This document shows, piece by piece, positions 26,801 through 39,500 of a stretch of DNA of 64,000 nucleotides (positions within the stretch are counted from its first letter, which is position 1; the number at the start of each line of letters is the position of its first letter). The notes under the pieces are model-generated. The model was not told where the DNA came from. It made no database searches and saw nothing but the letters and a program-made list of their open reading frames with translations. Location of the stretch: positions 162,204,053-162,268,052 of the forward strand of contig CM048552.1 in the NCBI GenBank assembly GCA_026413225.1, read 5' to 3'. Origin of the DNA: Otis tarda. Taxonomy: Eukaryota; Chordata; Aves; Otidiformes; Otididae. Position numbers and translations under genes: made by a program.

Positions 26801-27965
26801 CCACAATGTGGCCAATGTGAGAATATACTGAAGGAGAGGGAGACACTTCCAACGGTGTTCCAGTTGTTATGCACATGCATTCCCCAGTTAGGCATCAAGA
26901 GCCTTGTTAATAGCCTCCTGTCCTACCAGGAAAGATTACAGGCTAATGCAATCTACTAATGGGCATTTTTCCAATATTTACTTCAAGAAGCTTAATGTCT
27001 TTTTATATCCTGTAAGATGAAGGCTTTTTTATAAAAATACCATACTACAAAAAAAAAAAAAAGTAAATACAATTAATATAGTATCGACACAGACAAAAGA
27101 TACATCTGCCTAGTAGAACAGCTTTTCATTTTTTTAGGCAAATTCACAGACTGATAAGTAGAGAAACTGTAGATTTTTTTAAAACTGTAAACATGATTGC
27201 TTTTTCCACTGGAACAATCTGCTAAGTGAGATAAATATATTACTTTGAGTTACATATCATTGATGATTAAATTCCCTTACAATTATTTTCTTATGGTGAG
27301 TTATTTCTTTGAGAAGCTTAAAGGTAAATCCATTCAGGTTATTTGTTGTAGCATCTGTGTGTGTGCACAAGCTTGTTTAATTTAAAGCTGGAGGACAGAT
27401 CTGGATTCTAACATTCCCTGAGGGTGTTTGGAGACAATGCAGATCCATTGTTCCTTCAATATAAGTACTTATTGAAATGAACTATTAGAACAAATGCATG
27501 GAAAGTTCCTTCACTGTTAACTGTAAAAGTGATGAATGGTCTGAGATTTAGGAATACAGTTAATTCTGTGCTACCATTGTGCTACTGAACTGATTCACCT
27601 AGCAAGAAAAATTTTAAACTGGGAAATTTCAATACAGTTAAGCTTGCCAGCTTGCAGTATTTTATTCCTAGTTAAACTTTTCAGTCATTCATAAATTGTC
27701 CATAAAGATTTGTTGTGCCCCGGGGCCACTGTGATATATACTAGGCTGACAATCTCTTCTTTATTCAGCTTTCTATTCCTAGATAAGAAATATCACACAT
27801 TATCCCCAGTCCGCTTGCAAAGTCTGGCAAGGGTATGAAGTTAAGAATTCAATGACAAATATTATCCTGTCTTTTCTTTTATCAGTTGACAATGTTCTGT
27901 AAAATTTTGATCACTCAGTTTTTATTATCCTCATGATAATTAAAACGGTAATGATACATTATCAG
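23802..27965. other. AT-rich non-coding sequence
   Basis: Contains the A/T hairpin described separately, a TATG run near 25438-25452, an A/G-rich stretch near 25846-25885 and an A-run near 27048. Overlapping open frames at 25273-25942 run in several frames with no domain and are judged chance. Confidence 0.6.
24766..24796. repeat. A12-GTGC-T15 perfect hairpin
   Basis: A run of twelve A is separated by only GTGC from a run of fifteen T. The single strand can fold into a 12-base A:T stem with a four-base loop. It is most likely a simple-sequence product. Confidence 0.85.
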
Positions 27966-28140
27966 AATACTTTACAAGCATGATTTAATTGATATTTATT
28001 ATACTCCCATAAGGCAGATAGATAGGTAAGTATTATTATCCTTATTTAGAGAAACAGAGAAAGGTAAAATGACTTGCAAAAGGCTATATAGTGAATTAGT
28101 GCTACATCAGGATTAAGACCAAAGCTTTTCTGACATAACC
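27966..28140 (-). repeat. Ancient MIR/CORE-type SINE fragment
   Basis: Read on the minus strand, the order of blocks matches MIR. An AGCACTAATTCACTATATAG block corresponds to the start of the core. Next comes TTTTGCAAGTCATTTTACC (for TTGGGCAAGTTACTTAACC), then TTTCTCTGTTTCTCTAAATA (for CTCTGTGCCTCAGTTTCCTC). GGATAATAATACTTACC and the tail AATTAAATCATGCTTGTAAA (for AATGAGTTAATACATGTAAA) follow. Such SINEs were active in early amniotes and survive in birds only as scattered diverged fossils. The orientation and colinearity of at least five blocks over about 175 bases make chance unlikely. Assignment to MIR rather than a sister CORE-SINE is not certain. Confidence 0.75.
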
Positions 28141-31100
28141 TTACACCTGTTCTTCTGGATTATAGTTCTGTCCACATTTATTAGTCCATCATATTTTAAT
28201 TAATAACTTTTAAAAATCATTTATTAACATGCAAATAATTTTACAAAGCAAATTTACTCTGACATTTATAGTATTAATTTTTTGCACAATAATGAATTAC
28301 ACAAAGTAACAGTAAATTTTGCCTTCTGTCTCTCTTATAATGTAACAGAAACCTTCCTTATTAAAGTCTTTGATACTAGGGATAATATTTATACAATACA
28401 TAAAATATAAGTGCATTAGTGTTGACATGACACCTTTTTGTTCGTGTTTAGTTCTGCAGTTGGTATCAGTCAATTAAAAATTAGGCCTGAATGACAGTTT
28501 AAAATGTCCCTTTTAAAGGTACACTGGCAACACAATATATACACTCCTTCCAGTAATCAAGCATCTGAAATAACTGTGTATAAAAGAGACTGTAAGAAAA
28601 AAACATTGGTTCTCTAACTCAGTCTGTTCATTCTGAGAGTGCTTTGGGTACTTTGGGTTTAGTTGTTGCTACTCTACCCATTGACGTCCTCTCGACTGAA
28701 AACGGCATTAGGAGGAGCATAGTAACAAAATGCCATCTCTTTTTCTGGTGTTTGTATGATTATGTTGTATTGAACACCCAGATCCTAAAACATTAACTCC
28801 TTATTAAATGTGTCGAAATGTTGTAACTGCATTTAAAAAAATACCTAAGAAAATTTCAGTTATCACAAGTACATGCTGTAGAAAACAGACTACAAGAACA
28901 GAGTCATAGACTACATTTCACTTCAGTTTATATGATGCCACAAAGACTGCCCTGGAGTTAAGCTTTATCAAGAACTGTTTATCCTCTGTGTTGTCGCATG
29001 CTCCTTGCTATGGCCTGACTCCCTCTGCAAACTATCCTGATTTAAGGAGTGTATAACTATATCCCACCTACCTCATTTCAAACAATTTCATTTTATAAAG
29101 GTTTTTAGGAAAATCTAGTCTTGTTAAAAAGAAAGAATGATTTTTTTTTTTTAAGAATCTGAGAGAAAGAGAAATGATTTTAAAAAGAAATGTACTGGGC
29201 ATTGCTTTAGAAGAAGAAAATCCTCAAAATTTTGAACTAGTATTCTTTTTTTGATGTAATGGTTGTCAGTATGATATTTACCCAAGGAAACACATAGCTT
29301 TGCTGAGTTTTATATTATTATTACTATCTGTGTATCTGTGGATTTACTTATCCAAGATCAGCTGCTGAAATAATTGAAAACAGTGTCTAACATTTCTAAA
29401 GCTCCACTGATAATTGCAGCCATACCCGTCTTTCTAAATTCTCCGCTTGCATGTTTTTTGGGAGTATCTTTCAATGACAAAGAGTGGATCATTTCCTTTT
29501 ATCTCCCATTGTCACTTCACGCCTTCAAAGGCTGTGAATATACCCTGTATTTTAGTTTGTATAATTAGACATTCATTTCTGTCTGAAAGCATGAAAAACC
29601 ATCAATTCAGCCTTTGTTTCTGTGTTTCAGAGACAGGGAAAAAAATCTAAGTAATATATTGAAAAAGAAAAGATAACCTTGTCTATATTACACTAGCATA
29701 TAATTTAGCGTATATATATATATATATACACACACATATATTATAATAGCATTAAAACAGCATCAGAGAAGGAAATCTCCTCTAAATCATTTAGAGGCTG
29801 TGCCCAAAAATCACCTCAATAAAAAATAAGAGAGAGGAGAAAAGGAAGAAAACCCCACATGGCTGAGTATTCTCATTAAACTCAGAGTCTGTCAATGAAT
29901 ATTTATCTTTATTCTCCTGCCTGGAAGGGAGGCTGGAGAAAGACTGAGCAAAAACACTTATTTCTGTCAATGAAGCTTAGTAATCAACTTCATCACCAGA
30001 AGTCCTCTCACTGCCAGCTGTCATTCAGATGACAGGTTATTTCAATATATCAGCAGAGGGCCAGCTGGCAGGGGGACAGAAATGACAACCTCACTTGAAG
30101 AGTAAAAAATATTTTCAGCAGAATTAGCAAGGCTGAGATGTCTGTATATCCTTGGGGATATAAGTAAGGCCAGAGGAGGGATGTACTCATCAGAACTGAT
30201 CAACACAGGTTGGACTGTGAAGAAATAACACATATTTTTGAGCAATGTCTGGATGGAGTATCAATAAGCATTTTGCTCCCCCAACGACATTTTAATACGC
30301 CATCTACAAATTTTCAGAATGCTCCAAGGCATGTTTTGCTAGTCCATTTATATATGCCTTGGGTAGGTTCAGAGACATAAAGTAGCAAAACAGCTGTCTT
30401 CAACCATCTGAAGTATTTTAATAATTCACTAAAAATGCCCTGAAGTGTCCTAATGTTAATATGGTATAGGTTTTTAATTTTAAGATGAGATTTCAATAAC
30501 AAGAGACTATTTAAAACACAACACCACCTTTCCATTTTTAGATTATTTAACATATAAAGCATAAGATGAAATACCAGTATTAATAATGGTCCTTCTGCCA
30601 TCTAGGTGCCTTGAGGTTCTCAGTATTAACTTTTGGAAATGTACAGCTGGTATCAGTAAAAGATTGAATACACTTCAAAGCTGCTTTCAGAATACACCTT
30701 ATAATATCATTAACCAGCTTCTGAATATTAGCCCTATATATTTCAACATACCTTATCTTTATACAAGAAACTAAAAATGTAAATAAAAGTGGTGTGATCA
30801 CACACAGTAACAAAATGGATACTTGCTTATTGGACTTCCATATGTACAAGACTACTGAAAGCATGTTTTACTGAATGCTCCAGTTGAACAAGTAGAAAAT
30901 GAGACTCAGAAACAAGTAAGCATCTACAAAAAAAAATCCCTACAAATTCCATAGAGCTGCACCCATTTATATCTGAATGTATTTCAGCCCTTCATTTTAT
31001 TCACAATAGTTAGAAAGTTAGGAATTATTAGAATGGTTGCAGAATGTTTTTTTTAAAAAGCAGATTTTGATCTGATCAAATCTAGATGTCTACAGTTTGG

Positions 31101-32199
31101 ATACCTACATGTAAAGTAGTTGTTTAGCTTTTCTTAATAGTGAGGGGATTTGGAGACTAGTTTTTATCCTGGAATTGGTATCTATAATGGAATTCAGTTG
31201 CCTAAACATAAGTATCTATGAAGCATTTCCAGATGCCATAGGGTACCTGAGACGTTTCCATAGGGCTGGCAAACATGACAGAAGTGATCAAATACCTGAG
31301 CAGCACCTAGAGGCCAAGCAAGACACCTTTGGCATCTAAAATGGCACACTGGATGACTGTATTTAGGAAAGTAAATCTCATATCCAAAGTAGATATGGCG
31401 AACAGAGTTCTCTAACACCAATTTTCTCTACTGACTCTAAAGGGACCCTCGTCACTATTGGCTAAAGATGTACACTGTATGGGTTTAAAATTACACAAGA
31501 TTAATCACACTTTTGGTGTTGGCTCCAATAGATGTTATTTCTTTTGAAATTCATAGTTTACCAAATAATAAAACTTACATCACAGAAACACTGATCTTGC
31601 CTATGAATAGAAAGAGGTTTGCTAAAGTGAGGGAAATATTTCCCCATTAGCTTCAAGAAGTAAGTAGATACATATATAAATAAATTCATAAATCTACAAA
31701 TACATAGAAGGATAAATAAATTTCTGCTTCTAACTGTAGACATGTCAACAGTTTGTAGACAATTGTCAATAGTTTCCAAAAAGATCAGGAAGCTCTGTGT
31801 TTATCTGTAAGATGTAACTCTATCATGACATTTGCTTTCCTTTATTTGCACAGAGGTATTTGCACAGACTTGGTTTCACACCTGGAGGAAGTGGCCCTGG
31901 ATTCAACTTTGTAACACTGCACTTGCCACATTCCATTTATTTGGCACAAGGATGGCTTTGAGCAACAGGTACAACTGCACCATGAGTAATGCAACACGAC
32001 CATATCAGCATTTTGCTGGAGGATCAGGATACTCTGCTCCTGGCTCTTCCATCATCAACACTATGACATACAAGGAATTTAGATTTTCTGTTCTGCCTCT
32101 AACTTCCTTGGAATCAACTTCAGTTGTGGATCATTTTTGTGCTTTCCAGTCCTCCCCTCAGCTTCCTCACAGATGGTTTAAATTTCCTGATGATACTGA
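28141..32199. other. AT-rich non-coding sequence
   Basis: Contains a T-run at 29141, the TA/CA microsatellite at 29710 and a possible unnamed dispersed repeat near 31075-31490. Open frames such as 31832-32206 (124 codons) show no recognisable domain. No exon could be supported. Confidence 0.6.
29710..29741. repeat. Compound (TA)n(CA)n microsatellite
   Basis: About ten TA dinucleotides followed by ACACACACA and ATATAT. A simple tandem repeat. Confidence 0.9.
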
Positions 32200-33096
32200 A
32201 TCATAGAATCATAGTTTGGATTGGAAGGGACCCTTAAAGGTCATCTAGTCTAACCTCCTTGCAAGAAGCAGGGACATCTCCAACTAGATCAGGTTGCTCA
32301 GAGCCCCGTCCAGCCTTGATCTTGAATGTTTCCCGGGATGGGGCATCCACCACCTCTCTAGGCAACCTGCTCCAGTGTTCCACCATCCTCAGTGTAAAAA
32401 ATTTCTTCCTTACATCCAGTCTAGATCTACCTCCCTCTATTTTAAAACCATTACTCTTTGTCCTAACACAACAGGCCCTGCTGAAGAGTTTCTCCCCATC
32501 TTTCTTATCAGCCACCTTTAGGTACTGGAAGACCACTATAAGGTCCCCCTGGAACCTTCTCTTCTCCAGGCTGAACAGCCCTAACTCTCTCAGCCTGTCC
32601 TCATAGGAGAGGTGCTCCAGCCCTCTGATCATCTTCGTGGCCCTCCTCTGGACTCGCTTCAAACAAGTCCATGTCCTTGTTATACTGGGGGCTCCAGAGC
32701 TGGACACAGTATTCCAGGTGGGGTCTCAGGAGTGCAGAGTAGAGGGGGAGAATCACCTCCCTCGACCTACTGGCCACATTTCTTTTTATGCAGCCCAGGA
32801 TGCAGTTGGCTTTCCGGGATGCAAGTGCACATTGCCGGCTCATGTTTAGCTTTTCATCCACCAACACCCCCAAGTCCTTCTCCTCAGGGCTGCTCTCAAT
32901 CCATTCTCCGCCCAACCTGTAATTGTGCTTGGGATTGTCCCAGCCCATGTGCAGGACCTTGCACCTGGCCTGGTTGAATCTCACAAGGTTTGCTTTGGCC
33001 CACCTCTGCAGCCTGTCAAGGTCCCTCTGGATGGCATCCCTTTCCTCCAGCATGTCAACCGCACCACACAGCTTGGTGTCGTTGGTGAACTTGCTA
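32200..33096 (-). mobile_element. CR1 LINE, 5'-truncated, 0.9 kb
   Basis: On the plus strand the element starts with the reversed tail (TCATAGAATCATAG), followed by the complement of the CR1 3' UTR (AAAGGTCATCTAGTC). It ends near 33096 inside the complement of the FADDTKL region (GTCGTTGGTGAACTTGC). Beyond that point similarity to CR1 stops abruptly and an unrelated GC-richer sequence follows. It belongs to the subfamily with VFQYLK text. Confidence 0.95.
32234..33053 (-). pseudogene. CR1 ORF2 C-terminal remnant
   Basis: The reverse-transcriptase C-terminal part reads [47 protein letters not shown] and [20 protein letters not shown] in one frame. It then continues as [20 protein letters not shown] and SLEKRRFQGDLIVVFQYLK in another. 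One frameshift at about 32650-32700 therefore separates two otherwise open pieces (33053-32601 and 32707-32234). The natural ALSNLI-type end is lost. Confidence 0.9.
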
Positions 33097-33593
33097 AGCC
33101 CTCCATGTGTGTGTATGAATGAAGGGGTCTGTACCAGTTGCTGGAGTGAGGCTGCAGCATCCAGGGCTTATGTGTTCAGAAACAGGGGAAACTTGGGATC
33201 TGGGGGCAGCTCCTGGGCAGATTGAGTGTCTGAGCTGGGCTGCTGTGGAGGATCCATCTTGTACATACAGATACATATATACAGAAATATAAAGAATACA
33301 TATATATATATATGTTTTCTCACTAGTAGACCTCCATCCTGTTTAGCTAGAGAGAGAAGCAGGATGAGGCCATTGGTGTTACCTGTGTCCATGTGAGCGC
33401 TTTGTGGTCTGCCCGTGGTCTGTGTGGCACGCAGTGTATATACGTAGTGTACATATGTGCTCTACATGTGTGTGCATACAAGGAACACATGTTTCACCTT
33501 GCTATGAGCTGGACCGAAGGCATGAAACTGCATGCCCTTTATCATTTTCTTTATTTGTGAAAAAAACCCCAAACTCAAAAAAAAAAAAAAAAA
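33097..33593. other. GC-richer patch of unknown origin with (TA)n and A-run
   Basis: Directly beyond the CR1 truncation point lies about 140 bases of clearly GC-richer sequence with CTGGAGTGAGGCTGCAGC and GGGGGCAGCTCCTGGGCAG. Then come a TA repeat (about 33298-33313), a TGTG/CATG-rich stretch (33410-33485) and a poly(A) run at 33577-33593. It does not look like CR1 or like the neighbouring AT-rich DNA. It could be part of another dispersed element or simply older flanking DNA. I cannot name it. Confidence 0.4.
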
Positions 33594-36500
33594 GCCCAAC
33601 AATAACATATGCTTTTCTGAAGCACATCTTTTTACTTCTAAGTCTCCTTTTCAGGGTTTGGTTTGCCTGGGGTTTTTATTTTGGTAGGGAGGAGGTGGTA
33701 CATGGGTGTGTGGGAGATCCTCTCTGAGGCTCTAATAAAATACCTGTAATAAGGCATTTGACCTCAAAGATAACTAGTGGCATGCTTCTCTGTTTAATCA
33801 GAACTGCCTCAGTAGTTGTAGTAGTAGTACTTTTCTTCCACCAAGAGCCACAAGGTCGCTAGAGTAACATCAAAGCCTCAAAAATTCCCCATTATGCAGA
33901 GCATGCCCCATGCAGAGTGATACATCTGAGGTCAGAAGAAGAATAAGTAAGAGAGAAAAACAGCAGAACACCTGTTTTCCCATTACTACCAATCATGTGT
34001 TAAATAAAATAAACAAACAAAACCAAAATAGCACAGTCTTGGTCTCCCCACTCCTAAATGAACATACACATAAAAAAGCTGTGGTTATTTTGTCCTCTCC
34101 TTCTGGCCTCAGAAACCTGGCTTTGTTTTTTTTTTTCTTTTCACACTTCCAACACAAGGATGGACAGACAGTATCTGTAATCTAGCAAATCTCCAGCCTG
34201 CTTATTTAGAACACTGTCCTTGCGAGGCAGAAGAAATAGGGATTACATTTCTGAACCTAAAAGGGCACTGAATGTAACTGTGCAAGCATTACACAACTGT
34301 GTATTATCAAGCCCCCACTCCCACCTCCACCCCTGCTACTTTCAGAGATGAAAAGGAGACAAAGCAAAAATCCTAGAACCTATAAATTATGTTTGTAGAG
34401 CACAGCAGTGTAAACTTACAAAATCTCAAGAAAAGTTTCACAGTTCATGTTATATAGGTTCAGGTTATGTAATTAAAGGGCAATTTCTACCAACACAAAG
34501 GAGCAGAGAGGGGCAAGACCAGGCAGGGGAGCCCAAATAACCTGGTCAGAGAAACGAGCCCCTGCCCCAGCCCTCCAAGAGTTGTCCCTGGAGACCTTCA
34601 GCCTCATGGACAGGGAGGGGACACTCATCACTCTGAGTGAGTGGGGGAGGATTTCCCTGGGTCATCTTGTGACTGAGGGATGTTACTGCTTTTCTGCTAT
34701 AAAAATAAAAATGAAAAACACCAAAAACATGCTTATTGCCTCTACAGACTCATACAAAGCTTGAGTATACACCCTCTATATAGTGTCAACTGGTTTCTGA
34801 AGGAGAATAAGAAACTGAGATGTTTCAGAGATACAGAGGTAGAAATTTATGAACACCACATATTATTTCAAATTTCAGAAATTTTAAGACATTACTAAAA
34901 ATCTTTTGATATAGAATTCTCCCTACTATAGTAATCAATAAGAGGATGCTTTTTCAAATGCTAGAAAAATGGATAAAACTTATATCAGTATTTTATGAAA
35001 CCTTCTCCAAGGAAAGAGTAGTGCTCCACTAAACTGTATAACACAGTATGGTACATCTCCAAACTCAGAAATAAACATGAAACTTCTCAGAACCAGGGTT
35101 AAGACTACCAAGAAATACCCAATATGTAAGAAAAATGGAAATTTGATTTTAAAAAAAAAGTTTCCTAAAATAATATGAGTATAAGAACAGCCATTTGGTT
35201 CAAGGCATAGCCCAGTATTCTGCATCCAACAGTGGCCTTAAACAGATGACTAGGGAAAAACAAGAACAGGGAGCACATACATGATCAGTTTGCCCCTAAT
35301 GTTTCTGTCTGCTTTCACCTCAGGGGACCTATAAGCCCAAAGCTGCTTCTAAATATTTATTATAACTCAAAGGATTTTTCTTCTAGAATTTGTCTAATTA
35401 CGTCTTGAGTCCTGATCAATTTTAGTACACACTATATTCTAAGTAGAAAGAATATTGAAAATATTGCAGTTGATACATATTTAAGATTTTGGCAAATGTT
35501 ATAAAAATGTTATAAAAATTTCTAATGAAATTCTTACAGCTGTTGAACAGCAAATTGCTGTTGTCTCAGCAATAAGCAAAATATTAAATCTAGAAGTATG
35601 CCAGGTTCCTGTAGTTTAAATCACCTGATTTCACCAGCTGGGACAATGAAAAAAGATGACTTAGTACTAACATACACACTATTAAAGGATTCTCTGATCG
35701 TTTTTTAACAAACTCTTTTTTTTTCCATATTTTTTTTCTATTTATTACCTTATAAATTCACTGTGAAAATTCACAGTTAATACACTGAAAGAAAACAGAA
35801 AGTTACTCAGTTTTCAGGCATTCCTATATCAAATTTTCCATGAATCTCAGCGGCAGTACCTACTGTTTCTTCCTTCACTGAGATGCTGACACCAAACTGC
35901 CACTGAACAGATTTACTTGCCATGCTTCTATAAAAGATCCAGATCAAGACTTTAGAGGATATCACAGTAAAATGCCAGTGAGTTCTCTTCCTGGGTAAAG
36001 AGAGGCCCTAAAAATCTCAGTGGTCATTGAAAGGTCTGCTGAATCACATATTCTTTCAGAATTGCAAACTCTACATCCCCAAACAACCTCAAGCCAGCTT
36101 TCACCCCTAAGAGCAGTGCTGCATTTAAAAAGTGCAACTAAGCAAACTGCAGGCACAAGCGTTCCCTGCTTCTCATGACAGACAAAAAGCTGAAAATGCT
36201 ACTTATACTTTGACCTAGCAGTATTCAATATTGTTCCGTGTTTGGATATCAAAATGACATAGGTGCAATATAAATATACAGAATTGCTTGAAAACATACA
36301 ATAAAAATACTGATCCGTGCTAAACCAGTCTTTAAAATGCATGACTGCTCTATGTTACTAACAAAGGCACCTTGGAAGTATTGCTACTGAAAGTGCAGAA
36401 TGGTTCTGAGTACCCTTTACCAACTCTCTTGGAAATTTAGTACATTATAGAGAGAGAGTGAAAAGGTGGACTCTTCTGAGACTGCACACAATGAGAATTC

Positions 36501-39500
36501 CATACTGTAGCCTATGGCACAGTTATTAGCATGATATTTCAGATATAGAAGAAGCTTTAGAGGATACTGTAGGAAAATAAACATAAATGAGGCACAAATC
36601 ACTAAATTCTTTTTTCCTTTTTTTTTGGGAATGCATCATTTCCTTTTCCCTCCTATCATCCCTTTCCTGATATCATCAGAGTGCTTCAAATCAGAACAAA
36701 TCCAGCTAAAATGGACTATAGTATTCAGGGCTGGATTCAGACGCAATTTCACCAGGACAGCTGCACATCATGCATTCAGCAACCCCATTACCCACATCTA
36801 CCACACGTGTCGTGTATTACAAGAATTAATATTCTCATGGTGGTACCTTTTAGGTTACAATTGAAAAATAATACAAGAAAAAAAAAAGATTATTTTTTAA
36901 AAACTACAAAAATGATGCTTAGGAAAAAAAACACAGAGAAGACAGACACAAACACCAAATGTGCTGTGGAAAGAATTAGATGTTCTACGCCTTTTGAAAG
37001 AACTCATCTCTGCAAGCCCAAGGAAGAAGCATATTAACCAATAGCATTTTCAGCCACTGTATGGTATCTGTCTTGGTAAAACAGTTAGAACCACTAACTA
37101 TTTATGTTCTTAAAAACTTCTGACAATACATGTTTTTAAAAGCTGATTGAGTGGTCATCTTCAATGACTCTTGAAGGTCTAGGGCAAAAGTGGATGCTAC
37201 CAAGCAAAGCAGATAGGCACTCAAAATGCTGAGATGACTGACAAAAGGCTAATTCTAAAAGATACAAACTGATAAACAAATTAATAGAATTGAAATCAGT
37301 AAGGAAGGAAATGAACTTATTTTTCAAGGTAATGCATAATTCTGCTTTTACTGACCTGGCTAATATAAAAGAGTTAACATACCAAATGAATGCTTAAATA
37401 TATTCTGGGACATTTGTTTCCACTTTTTTTAGGAATCTTTGTCTGAGTATAGGAAGAAACAAAAATACTTATTATGAAATATTATCTCATACAAATATTT
37501 AAGGAAAAGTCTAAGTATTTGGTTGGCTGTATGTTGTAGGTAACACTGAATGCTCAGTCATGAAATCTGCTGAATGGCCTCTGCATTTTCAGCATTTCTT
37601 TTTTCTCTGATACTCTGAAATGTTTCTCTGAAACAATGATACACAGTTTATTTATTCATAGACCCATGAGTTGTTGACAAGTTCACTTAATTTCTTAAAG
37701 TCTCCGTAGTTTTAAAAATATGGATGCGAACTTTTGTGTCACATGCAGCAGACTAGTTAAATTCATGAAAGGATGCCACAATGGCAATTGTTGCCACTAC
37801 ACAACCTTTTTCAAATTAATTTATTTTCCTCTGCTTTCCCCATTCCATACAGGCGGTCCATCCATCCTTTTAACAATCTGTCTTATGGCATCTTTCATCT
37901 TTTGTACCCCTACCTGAGCAGTAGTGAAAAATCTATATATGTGCTATTTTTCCTGCCCACTACAACAGGACACTAGTCTCCAATTTTGTCTTTCTTCTGA
38001 CTCCCACTCTGTAATCTTCCCATTTAACTTGTGTTCTGCTCCAACTCGAACGGTGCCTTTTTCCACAGCACATTTCCATGCAATGACTGGAGTTAGGCTT
38101 GATCGCAGCTAATTTACCAATCAGATCCTCAGGCGCTGGATTGCTTTCGTGGCCTGGGATCCCATCAGGCCATGGCATCGCGCTGTACACATCACCCTAC
38201 TCCAAGGATTCTGGCAGCCAGGCAGGGGTGTTGGACCTTATATATGCTTTCTGGTTCTGCTCAGTCCATTTGGAACAGCTTGTTTGGGTACCAGACTTTT
38301 TCAAAACAAATAGTGTTTGGTAAGATATTCCGCAGAGTTATGGAGGTTTCTGTAAGAGGAATTAAAGGTTGTATATGTAAACATAATTTAAATGAAGTTA
38401 CGTGATGCCATGTCCAGCTGTACTTTGTCCAAAAGACTTCAGGGACCCAGGCCTGAATTATTGTAGATTGCAGCTGTGTGACTGCTGCACATCAGTAGTT
38501 GCATTGGGGTTTTACAGTATTGTCAGGGAGGCAGGAAACAGTTGATATTTACAAGTGAAACTGGGAGGCATTTTTGTTAATCTATTTGTTCAACAGATGG
38601 ATTTGAATTACAGTTAATTCAGTAATTTATGGAACCAGTATTGGCCTCCATTCTGCACATCTATCAATTACAAGCTTAACTGTAAATAATACATAAATAA
38701 TTTACATACAGGTATAAATACATAAATAATTACTTTCATGCATAAATTATTATATTTACATCCTCACCTATTTCAGCTATAAACAAGCAACTGTTTCACA
38801 ACAATTTTATACATGTTCCCAATGTCTGTATACACTTGAATAGTGTACATTGTACAGACTGATAATTTACAAGTATTTGATTGAATTTTGATTTTTTTTT
38901 TCTTGTCTGCACTTTATTATTTTATATAATAACTAGCATTTTGGTTGAAAATGGTCAGGAAATATTAGTACCTACCAAAATTCATTTTTCTTTAGGTAAA
39001 AGGATAGATTCAGTACTCAAGAGGAACATGAAGAAGATAAGGAAAATGAGTTTAAGAACTGCGGTTTGTGACTTAATGTTTGCGTGGCTGGGTTTTGTAA
39101 TTAGTGATTGATAGATCCTTCTTGAATGAAGGCAAACCTACAGCTGAAAATTTAAATAATAATAGCAAAATAGAAAAAGCAACATACTGTAATTCAGCAC
39201 AAAAAAGATCTTAAATTCATAAAAAATGCGAACTAAACATAGGAGCTTGAAATTTTTAAAACTTAAAGATTTCAGACACACAAATATTGTAATAAGAATC
39301 TTTTGAGCACATTTTAATATCTCAGACAGAATGTTTTAAGTAAAAGCTGTTGCGCACAGATTGACAAATAACCAACTTCAATATTAATATTCTCAAGCAT
39401 GTGATTGGACCATAATGTCCCACTGCTAGCAATTTTTGAGGCAATACTTTACTACTCTGTGAACCTCACTCCCTGGAACTACATAGAAAATACTTAGAAC

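Noticed and set aside
31832-32206. 124-codon open frame just upstream of a CR1, after a TATTTGCACAG duplication and an acceptor-like pyrimidine-CAG
   Set aside because: No recognisable domain, no partner exon, and the last codons run to the CR1 tail. Chance is the simplest reading.
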